A stretch of DNA of 13,775 nt, from positions 1 to 13,775 of the forward strand of contig JAUIEH010000026.1 of NCBI GenBank assembly GCA_030428405.1. Direction: 5' to 3'. The notes under the pieces were generated by a model. That model was not told the DNA's origin, searched no databases, and was given only the letters and a program-made list of their open reading frames with translations. This document shows positions 1 through 6,550 of the stretch, piece by piece; the stretch's first letter is position 1; the number at the start of each line of letters is the position of its first letter. The translations under genes were made by a program, and so were the position numbers. This stretch comes from Alphaproteobacteria bacterium. Its GTDB lineage: Bacteria; Pseudomonadota; Alphaproteobacteria; Caulobacterales; Maricaulaceae.

Positions 1-1309
1 AGGCGGCGTCTTCGCCCGTTCCGCCCGCTGAGGCGTTGCCGATGGCGCAGGTCTCATAGAGGCTTTCGATGAAGCGGCGCACGGCGAACACGCCCTCCGT
101 TTCGCCGAGCTTGGCCATGTGGTCTTCTACGATGCGCTGAAACACGACCGCATCCGAACCGCGCGGATTGATCTGAGCGAGCACGCCCAAAAGCGCATCC
201 GACTGCGCCCACTCGCCGTTGAGTTCGCCCGCCACTTCATCGCGCAGATAAGCGGCATGGATGCGATCGGCGGCCTGCAGCGCCTGCGCATCAACATCAG
301 AGCGTCCGCGCGCCAAAGCCGCCTGACAGGCTGCGCGAACAAAATGGATCATGTCGCGCGCGCGCCCGCGAGTGCGCCGCCAGACATAGGGCCAGACGCG
401 GTCGCGTCCGCCCTCGGCTTCCGCGGCCATGCGCCGTTCCGCTCCTTTGAACACGCGCCGGATGACCGAGCTTGCCGTATACTGACCGGGCTCGAAACGC
501 GCGCTCGCCGCGCGCGCGATGCGAAACGCGGCGAGTTCGTAGAGCGCTGTCCGGCTCCACTCGACATTGACGCTGCGCGCATCCCAATCGCGCATGAGCT
601 GCGGGTTCAAGCGGTCGAGCACGGCGCGCCGCGCCGTGATGATCGGCGTCAGACCGCCAACGGCGCCGGCGAGATCGTCATTGGCGCGCAAGAGCGCATC
701 GAGCGCGTCCGCTTTGAGCACGTCAAAAGCGCCGCGCTGAGCGCCGTGCTCGTCGGCCTCGTCGAAAATCGCGAACACACGACGGTCATCAATGATCGGC
801 GCGAGGCTTTGAGCGATCGCTTCGATGCCGGATTCAAGCGCTGGGCGCCCCTTGGTGGGAACTGGCGTTGCGCCGAAGACCTCGAACACGATGGCCGGGC
901 TGAAACAATGCGCAAGCGCGGCTTCGGCCCGATCGCCAATGTCGAGCGCAAATAACCGCGCGATCTCGCGAATGCCGGAGCCTTGCAGCTTGCCCTCGCC
1001 GATCAGCGCTTCGAAGGCGCCGAACAGGATGACGTAGCGCGCAAATGCGCGTGCGCGCGCTCGTCCTTCCTCGCCGCGCGGGAAAGCGGCGATGAGCGCG
1101 TCCTTGACCGCGACGCGCTTGGTCGGCCGATGCACGCCGCCGCGCGAGACGAGATAGGCGGTCAGCGCCGACTTGCCCGCGCCCGGCGGTCCCGCGATTA
1201 GTGCGGCCGCGCCGTTTTCGAGCGCATCGACAGCTCCGGTCCTGAGGAAGTAGCGGCCGACGTCGTCGCTTTCCGCATCGAGCGGCCAAGACGCAATTTC
1301 TTCGAGCAT
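1..1309 (-). CDS. P-loop ATPase, Sll1717-like, 3' end outside window
   Basis: The frame is open for 436 codons from the ATG at 1307-1309 to the left edge, so the C-terminus is missing. The start is supported by a GAGGTGAG ribosome-binding site just upstream; an earlier ATG there is followed at once by a stop. A Walker A motif, GPPGAGKS, lies at residues 40-47 and a Walker B, VFAIFDE, at 178-184. After these come a TPIITARR strand-like segment (221-228), a region around VNVEWSRTALYELAAFRIAR (247-266), and TRGRARDMIHFVRAA (313-327). The W..xxL..L...R pattern followed by an (R)xRDxIxF motif resembles the P-loop ATPases named after Synechocystis Sll1717, whose role is unknown. No membrane segment or nuclease domain is visible. 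It could also be a more general STAND/KAP-type ATPase. It is divergent from the DUF2891 gene. ATPase confidence is high; the family assignment is moderate. Confidence 0.75.
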   Translation of the reverse strand, partial: MLEEIASWPLDAESDDVGRYFLRTGAVDALENGAAALIAGPPGAGKSALTAYLVSRGGVHRPTKRVAVKDALIAAFPRGEEGRARARAFARYVILFGAFEALIGEGKLQGSGIREIARLFALDIGDRAEAALAHCFSPAIVFEVFGATPVPTKGRPALESGIEAIAQSLAPIIDDRRVFAIFDEADEHGAQRGAFDVLKADALDALLRANDDLAGAVGGLTPIITARRAVLDRLNPQLMRDWDARSVNVEWSRTALYELAAFRIARAASARFEPGQYTASSVIRRVFKGAERRMAAEAEGGRDRVWPYVWRRTRGRARDMIHFVRAACQAALARGRSDVDAQALQAADRIHAAYLRDEVAGELNGEWAQSDALLGVLAQINPRGSDAVVFQRIVEDHMAKLGETEGVFAVRRFIESLYETCAIGNASAGGTGEDAA

Positions 1310-1448
1310 GCCAGGCCTCACCTCATGCGCCTGTGCGGCCCCCTCTCGGCGATGACCGTCGAGACGCGCGGCGTTGCCTGCCGAGAAAAGTTCACGCGCG
1401 TCGCGTCTTCAAGCAGAGAGACGGAGAAACGCACAGCAATCCACAGAC

Positions 1449-1468
1449 AATCCGCCCATGGACGGATT
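1449..1468. promoter_or_regulatory. 20-bp near-perfect palindrome, candidate operator
   Basis: Arms AATCCG and CGGATT flank a CCATGG core. 18 of the 20 positions are self-complementary. It sits 53 bp before the DUF2891 ATG, inside the 212-bp gap shared with the divergent ATPase gene, which suits a dimeric regulator's binding site. No matching regulator is recognised. Confidence 0.3.
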
Positions 1469-1521
1469 TATGACTGTCGTGCGACGCTTCGCGCTGTGTT
1501 TGCTGAGAATGGGGTTCATTC

Positions 1522-2661
1522 ATGCGCGCGATCATTGCGGCCGCCGGATTGTTTCTTTCGACAATATGCGGACAGTCCGCAGCTATGGCGCAGAACGCTC
1601 CCGAACCCGAGCTGGTCGAACGCTTTGCCGGTCTCGCGCTTGCTTGCGTGCAACGCGAGTACCCGAACAAAATCGCGCATGTGTTGAGCAGCGACGACGA
1701 TATCGCGCCGCCACGCGAATTGACGCCCGCTTTTTACGGCTGCTTTGACTGGCATTCCGCCGTGCACGGCCATTGGCTGCTTGTGCGGCTGTTGCGACTT
1801 GCGCCTGACGGCGAGTTCGCGCCGGCTGCAGAAGCCGCGCTCAACACTAATCTCACGCCGGAAAACATCGCGCGCGAGGTTGCATATTTTGAAGGCGAGG
1901 GCCGGCAGTCTTTTGAACGCCCCTACGGCATCGCCTGGCTGTTGCAGCTCTGCGCAGAGCTGCGCGAATGGGACGATCCGCGCGCGCAAGCCTGGCTCGA
2001 AGCGCTGCAGCCGCTCGAAACGCTGATCGCGGACCGGTTCAGAAGCTGGCTGCCCAATCTCGTCTATCCCATCCGCATCGGCACGCATAACCAGAGCGCG
2101 TTCGCCTTTTCGCTCGCTATCGACTGGGCGCGCACCGCGGGCGACACGGATCTCGAAGCGGCCCTGATCGAGGCGAGCCTGCGCTTTCATGAAAATGATG
2201 TCGCCTGCCCGATTTCGTACGAGCCCTCGGGCGAGGACTTCCTATCGCCCTGCCTGCAGGAAGCCGATCTCATGCGTCGCGTGCTGGCGCCGGAAGCTTA
2301 TTCGGAGTGGCTGTCAGCGTTTCTGCCGGGCATCCCCGAGGACGGCGCGAGCGACTGGATAGAACCTGGCATCGTGCGCGATCCGAGCGACGGCAAGCTC
2401 GTCCATCTCGACGGCGTCAATCTCGCGCGCGCTTGGAATCTTGAAGCGATCGCAAGCGCGTTGGGCGACGACGACGCGCGCGCGCCGGCTTTGCGCGCAG
2501 CAGCGGCCAATCATCGCGAAGCCGGCATCGCCGCTGTCTCGGACGAACATTATGAGGGCGGTCACTGGCTGGCGAGTTTCGCCGTCTATCTGACGACGCA
2601 GCGCGCATTGTCTGCGCGCCCGCCAAGCAGCGCGCCAAGCGCGGAGAATGACGGCGAATAG
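1522..2661 (+). CDS. Secreted DUF2891 family protein
   Basis: 379 residues. A hydrophobic N-terminus (residues 1-23) ending AMA, followed by QNAPEP, looks like a Sec signal peptide, so the product is probably periplasmic or exported. The mature part carries the hallmark of DUF2891 proteins, FYGCFDWHSAVHGHW (71-85). Later conserved stretches are GTHNQSAFAFSLAIDW (187-202), EPSGEDFLSPCLQEADLM (234-251) and HYEGGHWLASFAVYL near the C-terminus. The biochemical role of the family is unknown. The helical, Trp/His-rich pattern recalls alpha/alpha-toroid carbohydrate-active enzymes, but that is inference only. Length fits the family. The ribosome-binding site is weak (GGGG about eight bases upstream). 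The stop lies 7 bases from the end of the convergent unknown gene, and no terminator is seen between them. Confidence 0.85.
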   Translation: MRAIIAAAGLFLSTICGQSAAMAQNAPEPELVERFAGLALACVQREYPNKIAHVLSSDDDIAPPRELTPAFYGCFDWHSAVHGHWLLVRLLRLAPDGEFAPAAEAALNTNLTPENIAREVAYFEGEGRQSFERPYGIAWLLQLCAELREWDDPRAQAWLEALQPLETLIADRFRSWLPNLVYPIRIGTHNQSAFAFSLAIDWARTAGDTDLEAALIEASLRFHENDVACPISYEPSGEDFLSPCLQEADLMRRVLAPEAYSEWLSAFLPGIPEDGASDWIEPGIVRDPSDGKLVHLDGVNLARAWNLEAIASALGDDDARAPALRAAAANHREAGIAAVSDEHYEGGHWLASFAVYLTTQRALSARPPSSAPSAENDGE

Positions 2662-2668
2662 CTCCCGC

Positions 2669-3181
2669 TCAGTGCGGCGCTGCAACCTTTGGCCGGTGCG
2701 CTTCGGTTTCATGCTCGAACGCAAAGGCCTGCCAGACGCCTGACCAACCGGCCATGATGGCGTCGATCTCGGCCTTGAAGCGGCGTGCGCGGCAATGGGC
2801 CGGGTCCCAGCGTTCGGGACGCGGCGCACGCGCTTCATACTGACGTTCGAGCGCGCGCGCGAACCGCTCCAGCGTCACGAGCCCCTCGCGATGATCGGCT
2901 TCAAGCAGCCCCAATAGGAGCGGGCGCCATTTCGCGCGAAACTCAGGATCCGTGTGGCGCGAAGAATTGAGCGCGCCTGTCAGCAAAGCGAGGTCTTCGC
3001 TCATCCGACGCGGAAAACGCGCCTTGAGACGCTGTGCGCGGTCCTTCGAGTTGAGTAAACGCGCGAGCGCAGCTCCGCCGCGCCGGATCGCGCGAAAATC
3101 GCGATAGCCTGACCGCGCGCGCGCGCGGAAGCGACGCTCAACACCGACGCCGTCGCAATAGCTCAACTCGTGCGCTCGCAC
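2669..3181 (-). CDS. Hypothetical basic protein
   Basis: 170 residues from a GTG at 3179-3181, chosen because GAGGGG lies six bases upstream of it. An internal ATG at 3004 would give a 111-residue product but has less support. The protein is rich in Arg and Ala, lacks a signal peptide or membrane span, and appears mostly helical: an Arg-rich N-terminal third (about 15-60), then MSEDLALLTGALNSS (60-74) and a Trp-containing C-terminal region (KWRPLLLGLLEADHREG, about 84-100; MAGWSGVWQAF about 142-152). I recognise no family. It is convergent with DUF2891 and follows GST on the same strand after a 115-bp gap, so it may have its own promoter. It is probably real, given the strong ribosome-binding site, but the function is unknown. 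Confidence 0.55.
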   Translation of the reverse strand: MRAHELSYCDGVGVERRFRARARSGYRDFRAIRRGGAALARLLNSKDRAQRLKARFPRRMSEDLALLTGALNSSRHTDPEFRAKWRPLLLGLLEADHREGLVTLERFARALERQYEARAPRPERWDPAHCRARRFKAEIDAIMAGWSGVWQAFAFEHETEAHRPKVAAPH

Positions 3182-3265
3182 CGAAATCCCCTCGAAAGCA
3201 GTTCCGGCACGATACGAAAAAGGCGCGCATCAATCCGCGCTGCGATACAGTTAACGCCGCGATTT

Positions 3266-3289
3266 GTTCAGTAAAAATACACCGTGAAC
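3266..3289. promoter_or_regulatory. Inverted repeat GTTCA-N14-TGAAC upstream of 2669-3181
   Basis: Five-base perfect arms flank an AT-rich 14-bp spacer, in the only AT-rich part of the 115-bp gap before the hypothetical gene. A GGTTAACC palindrome (3295-3302) overlaps the GST stop codon beside it. The arms use the same TGAAC/GTTCA words as the motif before the two low-complexity secreted genes, but with different order and spacing. Short arms make chance likely. Confidence 0.15.
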
Positions 3290-3296
3290 GTTAAGG

Positions 3297-3923
3297 TTAA
3301 CCGCTCGAGGCGCGTCCGAAGGCGGATGCGCCGCGCGCAAGCCAGGCTTGCACGCCGGGGTAATCGGCGAGCGCAAATCCGCCATCTTCAGCATCGCGCG
3401 TATAAGGATGAAGCGCGATGTCGGCGAGCGTCGGCGCTGCGCCCTCCACCAGCCAGTCCTGACGCGACAGGACCTCATTCATGCGCGCAAGCGCCGCCTC
3501 GCCGCCCGCCTTCAGCTTGGGATCAAGCTCGTCCTCTTTCATGGAGAGGAACTTCAGACGCGCGCGTCGCACCGCTATGGTCGGCTCGTGGCTGTATTGC
3601 TCCCAAAACATCCAGGACAACATCTCGGCGCGGCGAAAGGGATCGTCCGGAACGAAACGCCCTTCCGTATCCAGATGAAGAAGTATTGCATTGGATTGGG
3701 TCAGGCGTCGTCCGTCCGCGAAGACGACGGCCGGGACCTGACCGCCGGGGTTTACGTCGCTCAGAAATGGCGGCCGCCGCGTCTCGCCGCCGAACACGTC
3801 GACCTCGATCCATTCATAGGCGAGACCCAGCGCATCGGCGATGATGCGGACTTTCTCGCAATTGCCCGACCCGGTCATGCCGTAGAGCTTGAACATCGGC
3901 GCTGCGTTTTGATCCGCCGTCAT
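3297..3923 (-). CDS. Glutathione S-transferase
   Basis: 208 residues from the ATG at 3921-3923, selected over upstream and internal ATGs because GGAGGGGG lies about eight bases before it. The N-terminal thioredoxin-fold domain (about 10-88) begins MFKLYGMTGSGNCEKV, placing Ser19/Cys22 in the usual catalytic and GSH-activation region. It has the cis-Pro signature QVPAVV (62-67, Pro64) and the gamma-glutamyl-binding QSNAIL (76-81, Ser77). The all-helical C-terminal domain (about 95-208) includes PTLADIALHPYTRDAEDGG (164-182), with the conserved T-x-x-D N-capping box. It is a cytosolic enzyme, probably conjugating or reducing electrophiles with glutathione; the substrate cannot be deduced. It is divergent from the chorismate mutase pair over about 100 bp. 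Length is normal and no defects are seen. Confidence 0.92.
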   Translation of the reverse strand: MTADQNAAPMFKLYGMTGSGNCEKVRIIADALGLAYEWIEVDVFGGETRRPPFLSDVNPGGQVPAVVFADGRRLTQSNAILLHLDTEGRFVPDDPFRRAEMLSWMFWEQYSHEPTIAVRRARLKFLSMKEDELDPKLKAGGEAALARMNEVLSRQDWLVEGAAPTLADIALHPYTRDAEDGGFALADYPGVQAWLARGASAFGRASSG

Positions 3924-4025
3924 GTGAGCACCCCCTCCATTGCGGCAAGAATTTTGCGCGCCCTTTACGATCACAGCTTCAAACAGGCAAATTCATCGAT
4001 GTCTCCGGCTAAGAGCAAAGCGTAA

Positions 4026-4370
4026 ATGGCGGCGAACGACCAAAACGACACAGCGCGCCCAGCATCCGAGTGCGCAAGCCTTGCGGAGCTGCGCGGGCAA
4101 ATCGATCGTATCGACGCCGCTCTTATCGAGCGCCTCGCCGAGCGCCAGTCCTATCTCGACGTCATTGCGCGGCTGAAGGGCGATGCATCCAAAATTCGCG
4201 ATCCGGCCCGGATTGAGGAGATGATCGCCCGGCTGCGCGCCAGCGCGCTGCAAGCAGGCCTCGATCCGCTCCTCGCCGAACAGATTTGGCGCGCCATCGC
4301 CGAAGCATCTGCGCAGTATCAAGAACGTGTGCTCGGCGCGCCTTCGCCGGACGCCGCAAAGCCATCATAG
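4026..4370 (+). CDS. Chorismate mutase, AroQ/PchB-type (first of tandem pair)
   Basis: 114 residues, a single all-alpha AroQ domain. By-eye alignment with E. coli chorismate mutase and Pseudomonas PchB places Arg23 (ELRGQIDRID), Arg40 (LAER), Lys51 (ARLK), Arg62 (PARI), Ser95 and Gln99 (SAQYQ) at the expected catalytic positions. An N-terminal extension of about 18 residues contains SEC-ASL, like the DCT-gL start of PchB. Predicted activity is chorismate to prephenate, or an isochorismate pyruvate-lyase-like reaction; sequence alone does not separate them. An in-frame TAA directly precedes the ATG, which fixes the earliest ATG start; the ribosome-binding site is poor. A second copy follows 52 bp downstream in the same direction, suggesting one transcript. 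Confidence 0.85.
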   Translation: MAANDQNDTARPASECASLAELRGQIDRIDAALIERLAERQSYLDVIARLKGDASKIRDPARIEEMIARLRASALQAGLDPLLAEQIWRAIAEASAQYQERVLGAPSPDAAKPS

Positions 4371-4422
4371 ACGGACTGCGCCGGATAGCCGCTTACGCTT
4401 CTCGGCGGCGCGCGCCTGTGCG

Positions 4423-4770
4423 ATGACCGCCGCCATGACCACTGAAGCGAACACAGCCTCCGAATTGCGGCCGCAGGACTGCACCTCCATGAGCGAGGTT
4501 CGCACTGTCGTTGACCGCATCGACCGCCAGCTTGTGCGGCTCCTCGTCGAGCGTCAGGCCTGCATGGAAGCGGCCGCCCGCATCAAAACCGATCGTGCGG
4601 CGGTTTATGATAAAGCCCGCATCGAAGATGTGATCGAGAAAGTGAAAGCTTCCGCGCGCGAGGCCGGGCTCAGCGTCGACATTGCAGAACCGGTTTGGCG
4701 GCTCCTGATCGAGCGCTGCATCGCGCACGAGTTCGTCGTCTGGGACGCAACGCGAACCGCCGACAGCTAG
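4423..4770 (+). CDS. Chorismate mutase family protein, PchB-like (second of tandem pair)
   Basis: 115 residues from the ATG at 4423; an ATG at 4435 is an equally possible start and neither has a clear ribosome-binding site. The DCT-SMSEVRTVVDRIDRQL stretch (19-37) and the C-terminal CIAHEFVVWDATR (99-111) closely recall the DCT start and IAEQIKYWRQTR end of Pseudomonas PchB. Arg27, Arg44, Lys55 and Arg66 keep the chorismate-binding positions. The position of E. coli Ser84 is Cys99, and that of the active-site Gln88 is Glu103. Glu at this site occurs in yeast chorismate mutase and is known to shift E. coli enzyme activity to acid pH, so activity may be altered rather than lost. It is probably co-transcribed with the first copy and convergent with the Hpt gene. 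Confidence 0.83.
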   Translation: MTAAMTTEANTASELRPQDCTSMSEVRTVVDRIDRQLVRLLVERQACMEAAARIKTDRAAVYDKARIEDVIEKVKASAREAGLSVDIAEPVWRLLIERCIAHEFVVWDATRTADS

Positions 4771-4791
4771 CGCGTTTCAGCACCGATCTGT

Positions 4792-5151
4792 TCAGAGCCC
4801 GCCATTGCGTACGGCTGCGCGATGAAGCCGGCGCTCGGCGAATGCAAGGGCGGCTTCAGCCGCCGCTCGCACATCGCCCGCAGCAGCAGAACGACGCGCG
4901 GGCGATGCCTGCGCCGCCTCCTCCGCCGCCTCGCATGCTCTCGCCAAGGCATGCGCGCCGACGCCGCGTGCGCTGCCCTTGATGGCGTGCGCGGCCGAAG
5001 CCCAACTTTTTTCATCTGCGTCTACGCTTAAGGCGCGAAGCCACATCCGGGTCTGCTCGCAAAACAGGGAAAAAACTTCGGCCTCAAGCGCCTGATCGCC
5101 CAGCGTGAACTGTGCGAGGTGCTCAAGATCGATCGGGGTTTCCTCGGCCAT
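4792..5151 (-). CDS. Stand-alone Hpt (histidine phosphotransfer) protein
   Basis: 119 residues from the ATG at 5149-5151, chosen because GGAG lies six bases upstream; a further ATG 39 bases earlier has no ribosome-binding site. The four-helix Hpt signature AHAIKGSARGVGA (54-66) contains the phospho-accepting His55 with the usual K-G-S following. The N-terminal IDLEHLAQFTLGDQALEAEV (7-26) is typical of Hpt proteins related to Caulobacter ShpA-like single-domain forms. The role would be to pass phosphate between a hybrid kinase receiver and a response regulator in the cytosol; its partners are not adjacent. The stand-alone receiver at 9978-10346 is a possible but unproven partner. It is divergent from the glycine/arginine-rich gene, so the operator-like motif at 5204-5229 lies 5' of both. 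Confidence 0.88.
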   Translation of the reverse strand: MAEETPIDLEHLAQFTLGDQALEAEVFSLFCEQTRMWLRALSVDADEKSWASAAHAIKGSARGVGAHALARACEAAEEAAQASPARRSAAAGDVRAAAEAALAFAERRLHRAAVRNGGL

Positions 5152-5203
5152 CCCGTTCTCCGGTAAGGCTTTTTTCTGATTGTTCAGCATTTGAATGGAA
5201 CCG

Positions 5204-5229
5204 TGAACATTTCGTTCATGCTGGTTTCA
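5204..5229 (+). promoter_or_regulatory. Operator-like motif, copy A (TGAAC-N5-GTTCA plus TTTCA)
   Basis: Perfect inverted repeat TGAAC-N5-GTTCA, followed by T-N-CTG-N-TTTCA, so TTCA words recur 11 bp apart on one strand. A second copy at 6473-6498 matches at 21 of 26 positions. The copies end 53 bp and 52 bp before their genes' start codons. An 11-bp-spaced direct repeat suits an OmpR-family response regulator; the inverted repeat suits a dimeric repressor. Two more TTCA/TGAA words occur at 5183-5195. Confidence 0.5.
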
Positions 5230-5282
5230 TGTCCGCGAAATGATGGTGCCTGCTAAGGGACTAGCTCTAACCGGAGGCGCCT

Positions 5283-6389
5283 ATGCATCGCGCGCTCGTA
5301 GTGTTGGCGGGGATCGCCGGCGCTGGATTCATGTCTTCGGCGGCGTCGGCGGAACCCTTGTCGACTCAACCGTCTTTGCACTCTCCTTCAGCATACACGC
5401 TCGTTCTCGACGCAATCGCAGACGACGTCGCAGTGACGCCAGACAAGTCCGGCACGGTCGGCAAGCAACGCGGTGACAATCGCGGAGCGCGCGGCGGCCG
5501 CGGCGGTAATCGCGGCGCACGGGGCGGTCACGGCGGAAACCGTGGCGCGCGTGGCGGACACGGTGGCGGAAATCGCGGCATGCGCGGCGGTGGCGGCGGT
5601 GGAAATCGCGGCATGCGCGGCGGAGGCGGCGGTGGAAACCGCGGCATGCGCGGCGGCGGCGGCGGTGGAAACCGCGCTGTGAACAATGGCGGCGGCGGCA
5701 ATCGCGGCATGCGTGGCGGTGGCGGTGGTGGAAATCGCGGCATGCGCGGCGGTGGCGGCGGTGGAAATCGCGGCATGCGCGGCGGTGGCGGCGGTGGAAA
5801 TCGCGGCATGCGCGGCGGTGGCGGCGGTGGAAACCGCGCTGTGAACAATGGCGGCGGCGGCAATCGCGGCATGCGTGGCGGTGGCGGCGGTGGAAACCGC
5901 GGCATGCGCGGCGGCGGCAATCGCGGCCCGGCCTATAATGGCGGTGGCCGCGGCGGGCGCGACTATCACCGCGGCGGTCGAGGCGGTCGTGATGGCCGCG
6001 CTTACAACCGCGGCGGACGCGGACACGGTCCGGCGTTCAACGGCGGCGGTCGGCATCGTCCGGGCGTTCGTGGCCGCGGCCACGGTCCGCGCTGGCACAA
6101 TCGCGGCTATCGCCCGCATCGTTATGCCCATGGACGTCACTTCCGTCCGCGCGGCTACGCCCGTCACTATTGGCGCGATTACGATCTGTTCTACATCTCG
6201 TTCGCGTTTCTGAACCCGCATGCGAGCTGGATTTACCGGCCGCCCCATTATTACGGCTATGGCTGTGAGGCGGTTGAGATCGAGAGCTACTGGCAGGGCT
6301 ATCCGGCCATGATCTCGGCGGTCGAATGCCCAGGTCCGAACGGCTGGTTCATCGCACAAGGCTCAGCGCGTCTGCTCTATTATTTCTAG
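5283..6389 (+). CDS. Secreted glycine/arginine-rich (RGG-like) repeat protein
   Basis: 368 residues. The start has GGAGG five bases upstream. A signal peptide is clear (hydrophobic 3-20, cleavage likely after ASA at 23). Residues about 62-220 are a low-complexity tract of GNRGMRGGGGG-type units with two GNRAVNNGGG variants, encoded by a 33-bp minisatellite. It is followed by an Arg/His/Tyr-rich stretch (about 220-297) and a distinct C-terminal segment of about 70 residues. That segment is aromatic, has two cysteines (YGYGCEAVEIESYW and ISAVECPGPNGWF) and probably folds. RGG repeats are best known in RNA-binding proteins, but with a signal peptide this product should act outside the cytoplasm, perhaps as a disordered, strongly basic surface or matrix component. 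No known family is recognised. It has its own promoter motif and terminator. Lengths vary by whole codons, so copy-number changes would keep the frame. Confidence 0.8.
   Translation: MHRALVVLAGIAGAGFMSSAASAEPLSTQPSLHSPSAYTLVLDAIADDVAVTPDKSGTVGKQRGDNRGARGGRGGNRGARGGHGGNRGARGGHGGGNRGMRGGGGGGNRGMRGGGGGGNRGMRGGGGGGNRAVNNGGGGNRGMRGGGGGGNRGMRGGGGGGNRGMRGGGGGGNRGMRGGGGGGNRAVNNGGGGNRGMRGGGGGGNRGMRGGGNRGPAYNGGGRGGRDYHRGGRGGRDGRAYNRGGRGHGPAFNGGGRHRPGVRGRGHGPRWHNRGYRPHRYAHGRHFRPRGYARHYWRDYDLFYISFAFLNPHASWIYRPPHYYGYGCEAVEIESYWQGYPAMISAVECPGPNGWFIAQGSARLLYYF
5568..5915 (+). repeat. 33-bp coding minisatellite with higher-order 162-bp period
   Basis: Units of 33 bp (11 codons, GNRGMRGGGGG) begin at 5568, 5601 and 5634. 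A 30-bp variant encoding GNRAVNNGGG follows at 5667-5696. Four more 33-bp units begin at 5697, 5730, 5763 and 5796, then an identical 30-bp variant (5829-5858), then units at 5859 and 5892 (the last shortened). The two variant units and their flanks are 162 bp apart, so a block of several units was probably duplicated. More degenerate NRGAR units precede at about 5472-5567. Differences among units are almost all synonymous third-base changes in glycine codons. Confidence 0.9.
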
Positions 6390-6407
6390 GCGTTGAGCCA
6401 TCGAACC

Positions 6408-6444
6408 GACGGTCGCCCAAGCGTTTGGGCGGCCGTCATTTTTT
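6408..6444 (+). terminator. Rho-independent terminator of the glycine/arginine-rich gene
   Basis: A 13-bp stem (6408-6420 with 6425-6437, one G-U pair, GCGT loop) is followed by a T-run at 6439-6444. It starts 19 bases after the stop codon and separates this gene's transcription from that of the next. Confidence 0.88.
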
Positions 6445-6472
6445 GGCCATCGACGGCGCGCAGGCATTAACC

Positions 6473-6498
6473 TGAACACAGCGTTCATCCTGCTTTCA
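6473..6498 (+). promoter_or_regulatory. Operator-like motif, copy B
   Basis: Perfect TGAAC-N5-GTTCA inverted repeat followed by T-N-CTG-N-TTTCA, matching copy A (5204-5229) at 21 of 26 positions and ending 52 bp before the ATG at 6551. It lies between the upstream terminator and the gene, so it must serve this gene's own promoter. Confidence 0.5.
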
Positions 6499-6550
6499 GA
6501 CAGCGCGCAGGATTATGGCGACATCAGCAAGGACAAGGAGAGAGGACGGC

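Noticed and set aside
119..955. 278-residue open frame on the plus strand at the left end
   Set aside because: Lies opposite the ATPase frame, which has Walker motifs and a ribosome-binding site; the composition is Arg/Ala-rich as in shadow frames.
5214..5228. Alphaproteobacterial LexA box (GTTC-N7-GTTC) before the repeat genes
   Set aside because: Both copies read GTTC-N7-TTTC, one mismatch from consensus, and the perfect TGAAC-N5-GTTCA symmetry explains conservation better; the genes are not SOS-like.
5568..5915. Regularly spaced 33-bp repeats considered as a CRISPR array
   Set aside because: Repeats are directly tandem with no unique spacers and are in-frame coding units; no cas genes.
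5388..6359. 323-residue open frame on the minus strand opposite the glycine/arginine-rich gene
   Set aside because: It is the antisense of a GC-rich codon-periodic repeat, giving Ala/Thr/Val low complexity with no ribosome-binding site; the plus frame has a signal peptide, good ribosome-binding site and terminator.
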